NCBI GenBank assembly: GCA_031554275.1
Contig: JAVBKB010000161.1
Coordinates: forward strand, 1-20,496
Length of the DNA stretch: 20,496 nt
Source of the DNA: JAVBKB01 sp031554275
GTDB taxonomy: Bacteria > Bacillota > Bacilli > JARBTR01
Direction of reading: 5' to 3'
Shown here: piece after piece, positions 13,845 through 20,496 of the stretch
Layout: each line of letters starts with the position of its first letter
Position numbering within the stretch: the first letter of the stretch is position 1
Translations under genes and position numbers: made by a program
The notes under the pieces: model-generated
Told to the model about the DNA's origin: nothing
Databases searched by the model: none
What the model saw: the letters and a program-made list of their open reading frames with translations, nothing else

Positions 13845-15059
13845 ATGTCATCATTCAAAAATAACCTCGCCTTAGTAAAATCACTTATGGCAAATAAACA
13901 AATATTAAAGGCTAGTCCATCGCTTAATTGGTTTCTGACAAAATATATGGGTAAGTTTCAACTACTAGATGTAGATGGAAACCTTATTCTCCATTCACAT
14001 CTACCTGCGATAAATAGTAAAGCCTTTACACGCTTTATTGATGAGCATTTGTTAGGCAAAATCGAAGGTCCATCCCACGCCCAAATTGCAATAACCAATG
14101 CATGTCCACAGAATTGCCAATACTGCTATAACCTTAGCCGAAGCGGAAAAGTGCTCAGTACCGAACAAATCAAACAGCAGATTCAAGATTTGAAGCAAAT
14201 GGGTGTTTTTTGGCTTGGATTTACTGGTGGCGAACCGCTTCTAAATAAAGATATTGTCGAAATTGTTAGCAGTGCTGGTGACGATTGTGCCCTGAAATTA
14301 TTTACAACAGGTGTTGGTTTAACTGAACAGCTGGCGCTTGATTTGAAAAATGCTGGATTGATGTATATTTCAATCAGTTTGGATCATTGGCAGGAAGAAA
14401 TTCACGACAAGATTAGAGACTATAATGGGGCATTCAAAGCGGCGATGAATGCGATTGACATTTTTAAAAGAATTGGTATGCATATCAGTGTATCATCTGT
14501 CATTACTCGAGATATGCTCCACACCGATCATACTGAAAAGTTTCTAAAGTTCCTGATAGATTTGGAGATTCATGAGGCATGGTTAAGCGAAGCAAAGCCA
14601 ACTAGTGAGGATTTCTGGAGTGCTGAATGTGTCATAACTGAAGAAGAGCGATTGAGTCTTGTTCATTTACAGGATCGCTATAATAAAGAGGGCCAAATCA
14701 CTGTTAATTATTTGGGACATTTCGAAGGCGGTGAGCATTTTGGATGCTACGCTGGTAACAAGATGCTCTACATTGATGCCTTTGGTGAAGTCAGTCCATG
14801 TGTATTTGTACCTATGACCTTTGGCAATGTTCGTGATACCCCTGTGCAAACCATTTTCGCTGAGATGAGACAGCAATTCCCGACCGAAACGCATTGCTTT
14901 ATTAACTACAATTATCATTTATTGAAGAAATACTATCATGGTGAGGTTCCCCTAAATAAAGAGGATTCCACTCTGATGATGAAGGAAGTACATTTTAGTC
15001 CGCTTTCAACGTTTTCAAGACTCCATCAAAAACAAAAGAAAAAGAAGGGTTCCTCGTGA
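13845..15059 (+). CDS. radical SAM protein with SPASM/twitch-type C-terminus
   Basis: This 404-residue enzyme has a radical SAM core: C-x3-C-x2-C at Cys87, Cys91 and Cys94 (ACPQNCQYCYN) binds the SAM-cleaving 4Fe-4S cluster. GFTGGEPLL (125-133) is the SAM-binding GGE motif, and ISISLD lies at 175-180. The C-terminal part FGCYAGNKMLYIDAFGEVSPC (Cys301, Cys319), with Cys351 further on, looks like a SPASM or twitch auxiliary-cluster domain. About 75 N-terminal residues precede the core; they do not show a clear peptide-binding RRE fold to me. It is the first gene of a four-gene operon and its stop overlaps the next start (GTGA). The substrate is unknown. Such enzymes modify peptides or small metabolites. 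GGGGAG lies about 12 nt before the ATG. Confidence 0.9.
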   Translation: MSSFKNNLALVKSLMANKQILKASPSLNWFLTKYMGKFQLLDVDGNLILHSHLPAINSKAFTRFIDEHLLGKIEGPSHAQIAITNACPQNCQYCYNLSRSGKVLSTEQIKQQIQDLKQMGVFWLGFTGGEPLLNKDIVEIVSSAGDDCALKLFTTGVGLTEQLALDLKNAGLMYISISLDHWQEEIHDKIRDYNGAFKAAMNAIDIFKRIGMHISVSSVITRDMLHTDHTEKFLKFLIDLEIHEAWLSEAKPTSEDFWSAECVITEEERLSLVHLQDRYNKEGQITVNYLGHFEGGEHFGCYAGNKMLYIDAFGEVSPCVFVPMTFGNVRDTPVQTIFAEMRQQFPTETHCFINYNYHLLKKYYHGEVPLNKEDSTLMMKEVHFSPLSTFSRLHQKQKKKKGSS

Positions 15060-15460
15060 AATATTACAAACTGTATAGTCTTTGCCTTGTAATCATATTC
15101 GCCATTGTTGGACTAACGTTCTTACTCTTTCCTGATTCTGTGCTTGATTTTTTTAATGTTCTATCAAATAAGTTAGGCTTCACGGAAGCACCTTTGCGTG
15201 GAATGAGTTTTTACTTAATCTTGGCTGTTGCTTACATGTATGTAGTGACTTTACTAGCTTACAAGATGTTCAGAAATCCTGATGAAAAAATCTATCCCTT
15301 TTTGCTAATCCATGCCAAATTGGTATCTTCTATTCTTTCGTTATACTTATTTATCACTGAGCAACAATACTTGATTTTCTTAGTCAATTTTGTTGTCGAT
15401 GGCTTCATTGGGATTTCAGTCATCTACATGATTAGAATGCGAAAAGGTGAGCGCAATTGA
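15056..15460 (+). CDS. four-helix membrane protein of unknown function
   Basis: This 134-residue protein has four predicted membrane helices: about 7-25 (YSLCLVIIFAIVGLTFLLF), 49-69, 80-98 and 103-124, with a basic C-terminus (RMRKGERN). The conserved-looking stretch IHAKLVSSILSLYLF and FVVDGFIG lie in the last two helices. It vaguely resembles DoxX-like small membrane proteins, but I cannot assign a family. It starts with GTG at 15056, overlapping the radical SAM stop by 3 bases, and its own stop overlaps the next start (TTGA). This coupling implies a role with its neighbours, for instance as membrane anchor or redox partner; that is inference. Confidence 0.8.
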   Translation: MKYYKLYSLCLVIIFAIVGLTFLLFPDSVLDFFNVLSNKLGFTEAPLRGMSFYLILAVAYMYVVTLLAYKMFRNPDEKIYPFLLIHAKLVSSILSLYLFITEQQYLIFLVNFVVDGFIGISVIYMIRMRKGERN

Positions 15461-15987
15461 TCCTGAAAATTATGCAAGTCTATATCCCTGGCTTCATCAA
15501 AAAACAAAAGCTGAAGGAGCTATTTCTGTTAACTGCAGATGCCTTTAGCTGTGACGCACCCGAGATTAAGCACGATTCATTCGAGCAAGGTTTGACTACT
15601 TATGCGCTTTTTACAAAGGAACAAGCAGAGGCGTATTTGAAAACTGGACAACCGCTTGAAGTCGTGAAGAAAAGGCTTTACCTCAATTCACTTGCATGGG
15701 GGAAAGATCTTCGCAAGTTGATAGGTGTGAAAACTTGGGAAGATGCAGCATCAGCAATGCAAGTGATTTACAAAATGATTGGTATCGATTTCCACTGTGA
15801 TAACGATGGGAATGTGATCATCAACCAATGCTTCTTCCATCAACATTACTCGTATGAAGTTTGCCAAATCATTTCTGCTTTGGATGATGGTGTTGCTGCT
15901 GGACTTTCCGATGGAGGAAGTCTGCAATTTCAGCAAAGAATTACCGAAGGCTATGAATGTTGCAAAGGGAGGTTTTTCAAAAAATGA
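15457..15987 (+). CDS. ATC-hydrolase-like small protein
   Basis: This 176-residue soluble protein starts at TTG 15457 with AAGGTGAG upstream, overlapping the previous stop by 3 bases. The C-terminal half has a cysteine-containing pattern, VIINQCFFHQHYSYEVCQII (Cys and His spaced), then LDDGVAAGL, then LQFQQRITEGYECC. This layout (C, C, D-x-G-x-x-x-G-L, G-x-x-x-C) recalls the L-2-amino-thiazoline-4-carboxylic acid hydrolase family and related V4R-like domains. Those proteins occur mostly as uncharacterised anaerobe or regulator-linked genes. The name describes fold resemblance only; a hydrolase activity is not shown. Its stop codon overlaps the GMC start (ATGA), so the four genes are translated in series. 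Confidence 0.75.
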   Translation: MILKIMQVYIPGFIKKQKLKELFLLTADAFSCDAPEIKHDSFEQGLTTYALFTKEQAEAYLKTGQPLEVVKKRLYLNSLAWGKDLRKLIGVKTWEDAASAMQVIYKMIGIDFHCDNDGNVIINQCFFHQHYSYEVCQIISALDDGVAAGLSDGGSLQFQQRITEGYECCKGRFFKK

Positions 15988-17315
15988 AGAAAGCAATCGT
16001 GATCGGTAGTGGTGCAGGTGGTGCGACTGCCGCCAAAGCATTACAAGGAAAATACGCAGTCACTGTCCTAGAGGCAGGTAGTGAATTCAAACCTTACTCA
16101 TTTAATCTATCTACCTTAGAGAAGCTGAAAAAAACCGGACTATTTCTTGATGAAAGAGCGATCCAATTGCTATTTCCATCCATGAAAATCCAGAAGACTG
16201 CCGACAAAATGGTAATGGTACGCGGTATCGGAACAGGTGGTACCACCACTATTTCTGCGGGAAATGCACTACGAATGGATCAAGATTTGAAAAACATCGG
16301 GATTGATTTAGATGACGAGTTTGCAGAAATATACGCAGAGATTCCGATTTCTCACGATCATCAGATTAAATGGAGACCTGCTACCAAGAAATTGTTTGCT
16401 ATCTGCGAAGAGATGGATTTGAATCCGCAACCAATTCCAAAACTAGGTTACTACAGCCGCTGCCGAGACTGTGGTCAGTGCATCCTTGGTTGTGATTATG
16501 GTGTGAAATGGGATAGCCGTAGCTTTCTCAATGAAGCAACACAGAACGGTGCAGAACTCATCACCAATTGTGAGGTCAAAGAGATTGTCATCGAAAACGG
16601 TGTTGCCAAAGGCGTTCTTGCTCGTAAAGGGTTTCGGACTACTTTCTATCCTGCCGATCTTATCGTTCTCGCTGCTGGTGGTCTCTCAACCCCAGCTATC
16701 CTGCAAAACTCTAACATATCATGTGAGAATAGCTTATTCGTTGACCCAGTCCTATGCGTTGCTGCAAAAGCAAAGGGTAGTTTACAAAACAAAGAGCTTA
16801 CAATGCCTTTTGCTGTCCAAAAAGAACATTACATCATCTCTCCCTACTTTGATTTCCTAAGTTTCTTTTTTAATAAAAAATGGCGTTTTCCGGCTGAGGA
16901 TACATTGACACTTATGATTAAACTGGCTGATACAAACACTGGTACGATCAAGCAGAAATCAATAAAGAAATCACTTACAGAAGAAGACAAAACAAGGTTA
17001 CAAGATGGCGTCGAAACCTGTAAAGAAATCTTCAAAAGGTATGGTATTGATGAGAAGGACCTCATTCTTGGAACAATTAATGCAGGTCATCCTGGTGGTA
17101 TGCTGCCATTGACAAGTGCAGAAGCGGAAACCATGCATAACGCAAGGCTTCCAGAAAATCTTTATGTGGCTGATGCAACCCTTTTCCCTAACTCACTTGG
17201 TAATCCACCAATTCTCACTATTATTGCAATGGCAAAACGAATTTGTAAGATCATTCTGGAAAACGAATTTGGTCGCGAAGTGTGTGACGAGAAATCAGAT
17301 TGGGTCGCGAAGTGA
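15984..17315 (+). CDS. GMC-family FAD oxidoreductase with a four-cysteine cluster motif
   Basis: This 443-residue flavoprotein begins with the dinucleotide-binding motif VIGSGAGGATAAKAL (6-20) and Glu30 for FAD ribose. It has a GMC-like GIGTGGTTTISAGNA (81-95) and the C-terminal NAGHPGG and VADATLFPNSLGNPP motifs, which carry the usual His and Asn near the flavin. Between them lies C-x2-C-x2-C-x3-C (Cys160, 163, 166, 170 in CRDCGQCILGCDYGVKW), which looks like a 4Fe-4S site and occurs in a subgroup of GMC-like dehydrogenases. I chose the ATG at 15984, 11 nt after GGGAGG and overlapping the previous stop as ATGA; an earlier in-frame start adds nine residues. The last 14 residues (GREVCDEKSDWVAK) are encoded by the start of a repeat block and are probably not ancestral. 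Substrate unknown. Confidence 0.9.
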   Translation: MKKAIVIGSGAGGATAAKALQGKYAVTVLEAGSEFKPYSFNLSTLEKLKKTGLFLDERAIQLLFPSMKIQKTADKMVMVRGIGTGGTTTISAGNALRMDQDLKNIGIDLDDEFAEIYAEIPISHDHQIKWRPATKKLFAICEEMDLNPQPIPKLGYYSRCRDCGQCILGCDYGVKWDSRSFLNEATQNGAELITNCEVKEIVIENGVAKGVLARKGFRTTFYPADLIVLAAGGLSTPAILQNSNISCENSLFVDPVLCVAAKAKGSLQNKELTMPFAVQKEHYIISPYFDFLSFFFNKKWRFPAEDTLTLMIKLADTNTGTIKQKSIKKSLTEEDKTRLQDGVETCKEIFKRYGIDEKDLILGTINAGHPGGMLPLTSAEAETMHNARLPENLYVADATLFPNSLGNPPILTIIAMAKRICKIILENEFGREVCDEKSDWVAK

Positions 17316-17465
17316 AAACAGATCTGGATGCGAAGTCGAATTGGAACTCGTGGTCGGATTAAGATGCGAAATGAAGTCAGAATAGCATGCGAAATCAAAT
17401 TAAGATGTGAAGTGAAAACAGATCCGGATGCGAAGTCGAATTAGAACTCGCGGTCGGATTAAGAT
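17271..17465. repeat. degenerate direct-repeat block at the 3' end of the GMC gene
   Basis: A 57-bp unit at 17309-17365 recurs at 17409-17465 with three mismatches, period exactly 100 bp. A 12-bp word GGTCGCGAAGTG at 17271-17282 recurs at 17303-17314. Between these, words like ATGCGAAGT, ATGCGAAAT and ATGTGAAGT begin successive short units. The GMC stop codon lies inside the block. Its base composition is more G-rich than the flanks. Confidence 0.85.
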
Positions 17466-17493
17466 AAAACGCAACGAAATCTACTTGTCACAG

Positions 17494-17555
17494 AAAAATG
17501 CTCCCCTTTAGTATCCAGATTTATTTATTTCATCTGACTACTTTTTGGGGAGCAT
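17494..17555 (-). terminator. terminator of the padR/HAAS operon
   Basis: ATGCTCCCC (17498-17506) pairs with GGGGAGCAT (17547-17555). On the minus strand TTTTT (17498-17494) follows. It also sits after the convergent GMC operon and may stop both. Confidence 0.75.
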
Positions 17556-17594
17556 ATCATTTCTAGGCAATATAGCTTTTTTTAGGAACGGTTT

Positions 17595-18251
17595 TCAATA
17601 CTTTCTATCAGGGTCGGTCAAATAAGCGACTAGATATAGTATGACGATAATTGCAACAATAATTGCTAAGTGTACGGTGAACAAGATGTTACGTAAGAAG
17701 ACTTGCATGATGATCAATCCAATAAAACCAACAAACAAGACAACTGCTCCTAAGTTTTTAAGGCTTTTAGTATAAGTTTTTTTTGTTATTAAAACGGCTC
17801 CAAGAATCGACAATATCGGCGCACTTATTATCAAAACAAGAATGCCATCAGTAATTGGAACCTGCCAACTAAAAGGTTTTTCATCAAAAAAGGTATAGAT
17901 ATACCACTGAATTAACAGAATCATTATTAGCGCTGCGGTGACAGCAGTAATTATCGAGACCCAATAATGTACTTCCTCTTGTCTTGTCATTGGAATAGTA
18001 TTTGCAATAATGTTATCCATAAATACTTTGTAATCTTCACCAATAAAGACTTCAGCTTTTTCCCCACGGTCTTGTGCACTTAAAAAAATATCAAGAATAT
18101 CCTCTCGAATTTCTTCTTGCTTTCTTTCAGAGATTTTACTCCCCCTCAAATAAACAATCATATCCAGATTTATCTTCTGATTCTCTTTCGATAACTTTTT
18201 ATCTAGGTTATTGTTTTTCTTGCGCAACTGTTTTAAGCTAAGCTTTGTCAT
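17595..18251 (-). CDS. HAAS-domain membrane protein (PadR partner)
   Basis: This 218-residue protein has an N-terminal alpha-helical signalling domain of about 90 residues (KNNNLDKKLSKENQKINLDM, then YLRGSKISERKQEEIREDIL, then IGEDYKVFMDNIIANTIP). The layout matches HAAS (HTH-associated alpha-helical signalling)/DUF1700-like domains. Four membrane helices follow, at about 98-118, 132-152, 164-181 and 190-210. Such proteins are typically encoded right after a PadR regulator, as here, and are thought to sense or export signals at the membrane. The ATG has GGAGG 9 nt upstream. It overlaps the padR gene by 14 bases. Confidence 0.85.
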   Translation of the reverse strand: MTKLSLKQLRKKNNNLDKKLSKENQKINLDMIVYLRGSKISERKQEEIREDILDIFLSAQDRGEKAEVFIGEDYKVFMDNIIANTIPMTRQEEVHYWVSIITAVTAALIMILLIQWYIYTFFDEKPFSWQVPITDGILVLIISAPILSILGAVLITKKTYTKSLKNLGAVVLFVGFIGLIIMQVFLRNILFTVHLAIIVAIIVILYLVAYLTDPDRKY

Positions 18252-18582
18252 GAGGATCGCCTCCTATTTCAAATAGCTGGTTAATTGATTTTGAAAGCTG
18301 CTGCCATTTAACCTGAAATTGTGTAAGTTCTTTCTCACCCAGTTCTGTTATCGAATAGTACTTCCTCTTTGGTCCCAATGAAGATTCTTCGAAGGTAGCA
18401 GAAATCAATTGATTTTTCTCCAATCGGAGCAACAATGGATAAATCGTACCTTCCGAGATTTCCTGGAAGCCATATAGAATTAGTTCCTGTGAGATTTCAT
18501 ATCCATACGTTTTTTTCTGGCTAATGACTTTTATAATGCACCATTCAAGAATTCCCTTCAAAATTTGAGACTGCTCACTCAC
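18238..18582 (-). CDS. PadR family transcriptional regulator
   Basis: This winged-helix regulator of 114 residues shows the PadR-N pattern: ILKGILEWCIIKVISQKKTYGYEISQEL, SEGTIYPLLLRLEKNQLI, then the wing GPKRKYYSITELGEKEL and a C-terminal dimerisation helix. I prefer the GTG at 18580-18582, which has AGGTG 6 nt upstream; another GTG three codons earlier overlaps that site. It is the first gene of a two-gene operon with the HAAS-domain protein. A double palindrome 130-170 bp upstream is a likely binding site. PadR proteins usually repress their own operon and respond to phenolics, drugs or envelope stress; the effector here is unknown. Confidence 0.9.
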   Translation of the reverse strand: MSEQSQILKGILEWCIIKVISQKKTYGYEISQELILYGFQEISEGTIYPLLLRLEKNQLISATFEESSLGPKRKYYSITELGEKELTQFQVKWQQLSKSINQLFEIGGDPHDKA

Positions 18583-18711
18583 ATCGTGCACCTACTTATC
18601 ATTGTTTCTATCCAATGGTTCACCTTGATAGCATTTTGATACGCAAATAATCAACTACATTATTGGGTAATGTTGTATTGAGGGAACAGCTAGTGTAGCA
18701 ATAATATCTAC

Positions 18712-18749
18712 CTTGTAATACAACCTAGTTAACTATATTGTATTACAAG
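18712..18749. promoter_or_regulatory. double palindrome upstream of padR, probable operator
   Basis: TTGTAATACAA (18713-18723) and its reverse complement TTGTATTACAA (18738-18748) are each 11-bp palindromes. Together with flanking C and G they form a 12-bp inverted repeat; the centres are 25 bp apart. A degenerate third copy is near 18673. No clear promoter pair was identified. The rest of 18583-18811 holds no gene. Confidence 0.6.
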
Positions 18750-18811
18750 ATAGCCATTTGTCAAGAGCTTAATTGTTTGTAGCGAGATACTTTCGAGAGC
18801 TTGTACATCAC

Positions 18812-18851
18812 AAAAACTCCTCCTTCGTTACGAAGAACGACAGGAGGAGTT
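18812..18851 (-). terminator. terminator of the yedE-yedF operon
   Basis: AACTCCTCC (18815-18823) pairs with GGAGGAGTT (18843-18851), with a small inner TTCG/CGAA pairing. On the minus strand TTTTT follows. Confidence 0.8.
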
Positions 18852-18898
18852 GATTAACTTTGAACATATTAGCGGTTCTTTTGACAAAATCCTAATTT

Positions 18899-19123
18899 CT
18901 AAGCACTAATTACAAAATAAAGGTCTTGACCATTTTTATAAGATTCAATCATTTTGTAACCATGCTTGACAACTTCTTCAGGAACGTTTCTGAATGATGC
19001 CGGGCAATCAGCTATGACCTGCAGTATTTCCCCTTTTTTCATTCCTTGAAGCGTTTCTAGTGCATAGATAACAGGGTAGGGACAGGGTTCCCCTCTCAAG
19101 TCGAGTGTATAATCAATATTCAT
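18899..19123 (-). CDS. yedF: TusA/SirA-like sulfur carrier protein (YedF)
   Basis: This 74-residue cytosolic protein has the family's N-terminal LDLRGEPCPYPV motif with the sulfur-accepting Cys14, and the beta-alpha-beta-alpha-beta pattern of TusA proteins. Persulfide carried on this cysteine is passed between sulfur enzymes. The gene begins 12 bp after the yedE stop codon, its GGAG site overlapping the end of yedE, so the two are coupled. In E. coli the equivalent pair is yedE-yedF, linked to sulfur or selenium metabolism. A strong terminator follows. Confidence 0.9.
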   Translation of the reverse strand: MNIDYTLDLRGEPCPYPVIYALETLQGMKKGEILQVIADCPASFRNVPEEVVKHGYKMIESYKNGQDLYFVISA

Positions 19124-19135
19124 ATTATCTTTCTC

Positions 19136-20323
19136 CTATCTTTTCTTGAATCCAGTACCAAATTTATAGTTTTTACCCCAATAATTTGCTCCAAAATACC
19201 ATATCGCAAGCATCGCTAATGTCATTGTCAATGCAAGTCCTGGGCCAAATTTTGTAAAGAGATTAATCGGAGTGCCGACTTTGACCAGGTTATCATATAT
19301 TCCCCAATGATCCCAACCATACGATAATAGCGTCACACCAATCAAATTACCAATGAAAACAAAGAGATAAAGAACTTGTCCTTCCATCATACGATACATC
19401 ATACCCGTTTCACAACCACCGGCTAATACGATACCGAATCCAAAGAGTAAACCGCCGATCACAGTGCTGAAAGCAGCTATTTTCGTAACTGGCATGTAAT
19501 CAAAGAAAGTGAATAGTACAAAACAAGCAACTGTACTAACAGCCATCCCGATACAAATCGCCTTGGTCATAAGCGTCCGACCACTAACCCATAAATCTCT
19601 AAAAGCTGAAGTAAAGCAGATTTGTCCTCTTTCAATAAGAATCCCAAATGCTGCACCGAAAACGGCTGCAACCGCAAGTAATGTCTTTCCTGAAATTGCA
19701 AAGTAAAGCACAAGTATTGAATACAGGACCGCAATGCTAAGTCCTACATACACTTGGCGGCTACTCTTCTTAGCGACAACCTTCACAGGGTTGCCTTTAG
19801 TTAATACCGGCTTCCCTTTCCACCATTTCGTGCTAACAACTTTAAATCCAAAGTAAGTTCCAACTGCAGTTGTCAGCATGAAAATCCATGCATGAAAAGA
19901 GAACTGCGGAACACCTGTGAAGAAGGCAGCTAGATTACAACCCAACGCCATACGTGCGCCAAAACCTGCGATTATTCCACCAACTAGGCCTTGAAGCAAC
20001 CTTCTCTTCTGCTTCGGAATCCTGATTTTGAACCCATTACTTAGAAGGACGGTAATTAGTGCACCAATAAACATTCCCCAAATAATCCAACCATCTGTTC
20101 TTGAAAAAGTATTTCCCTTTAATCCAATTAATTTAAAATAAGTCCAATCCGATACGTCCACACCAAGGAATTGCAGCAAATGTCCACCCAATCGAGTGAA
20201 TTCGCCAGTAACAGCCCAAACAGTCTTTGTAAGACCGAAGTAAATCGCACTCAGTAAACCAGCGATAGACATTACCCAGTATGGACTCCAATAATTCGTA
20301 AATCCTCGTTTAACTAAATTCAT
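19136..20323 (-). CDS. yedE: YedE/YeeE-type sulfur or selenium compound transporter
   Basis: This integral membrane protein of 395 residues, with about ten hydrophobic segments, closely follows E. coli YedE. Matching stretches include FWAVTGEFTR-like VWAVTGEFTRLGG, GGIIAGFGARMALGCNLAAFF, GILIERGQICFTSAFRDLW, and GGLLFGFGIVLAGGCETGMM. The three cysteines in these motifs (Cys129, Cys236 and Cys304 from the chosen start) correspond to the thiosulfate-relay cysteines of YeeE/TsuA transporters. It likely takes up thiosulfate or a related sulfur or selenium species and hands it to YedF. Start: ATG at 20321-20323 (GGA about 12 nt upstream); TTG codons at 20326 and 20332 are alternatives. Confidence 0.92.
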   Translation of the reverse strand: MNLVKRGFTNYWSPYWVMSIAGLLSAIYFGLTKTVWAVTGEFTRLGGHLLQFLGVDVSDWTYFKLIGLKGNTFSRTDGWIIWGMFIGALITVLLSNGFKIRIPKQKRRLLQGLVGGIIAGFGARMALGCNLAAFFTGVPQFSFHAWIFMLTTAVGTYFGFKVVSTKWWKGKPVLTKGNPVKVVAKKSSRQVYVGLSIAVLYSILVLYFAISGKTLLAVAAVFGAAFGILIERGQICFTSAFRDLWVSGRTLMTKAICIGMAVSTVACFVLFTFFDYMPVTKIAAFSTVIGGLLFGFGIVLAGGCETGMMYRMMEGQVLYLFVFIGNLIGVTLLSYGWDHWGIYDNLVKVGTPINLFTKFGPGLALTMTLAMLAIWYFGANYWGKNYKFGTGFKKR

Positions 20324-20364
20324 CAATATCAAAATTCCTTTCCTACGAAATTATCAAATTCGTA

Positions 20365-20392
20365 TTAATAATTATTATGGTTATCCTGTAAA
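20365..20392 (-). promoter_or_regulatory. candidate promoter of yedE-yedF
   Basis: -35 TTTACA (20392-20387), a 16-bp spacer and -10 TATTAA (20370-20365). The remaining 100 bases to the window end show no gene. Confidence 0.4.
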
Positions 20393-20496
20393 AATAGCAA
20401 AACTGTTCGGGATTTTTTTCATTGTACAAGACAATACACGCGTTAACGGATTTCCCCTCATCTTTAAGGGCAAATATCCAAATTCAACCCACAAAA

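Noticed and set aside
17271..17465. Repeat block considered as a CRISPR array or tRNA-like element
   Set aside because: No constant spacer length, internal words are degenerate, and no cloverleaf or cas genes.

Overview
The window looks like chromosomal DNA of a low-GC Gram-positive bacterium of class Bacilli, probably order Bacillales. The evidence is AT-rich sequence, strong GGAGG-type ribosome binding sites with frequent GTG/TTG starts, sigma-A-like promoters, many hairpin-plus-T terminators, a YkwC-like dehydrogenase, a PadR/HAAS pair and an MhqR-type operator. The genus cannot be fixed from the sequence. There are no rRNA, tRNA, IS or CRISPR elements.

Left part (1-4430): a frameshifted rhuM-family pseudogene and a second decayed coding remnant lie at the left edge. 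Then come a YkwC-like beta-hydroxyacid dehydrogenase, a small lipoprotein, and a divergent low-specificity threonine aldolase with an unusual repeat-bearing C-terminal tail of about 120 residues.

Centre (4543-10311): a CiaRH-like two-component system lies downstream of a four-gene efflux operon (coiled-coil membrane protein, membrane fusion protein, ABC ATPase, MacB-type permease). Two promoters, one before the efflux operon and one before the two-component genes, share the same layout: a TTAAG direct repeat with 11-bp period, then 10 bp, then TATGAT. This resembles CiaR-activated promoters. The promoter nearer the regulator first transcribes a compact stem-loop with a CUCCCUCC loop and a U-run. 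It looks like a small CiaR-type sRNA or a leader attenuator.

Middle right (10312-13530): a secreted protein of unknown function, a stand-alone ABC-type ATPase, a decayed gene, and a pirin whose promoter holds a perfect 18-bp MhqR-like palindrome between -35 and -10.

Right part (13738-20496): a tightly coupled four-gene operon (radical SAM protein, four-helix membrane protein, ATC-hydrolase-like protein, GMC flavoprotein with a C-x2-C-x2-C-x3-C motif) is the best candidate for an undescribed enzymatic system. It ends in a degenerate direct-repeat block. It is followed by a PadR/HAAS-domain pair with a double palindromic operator, and a yedE-yedF sulfur/selenium transport pair.
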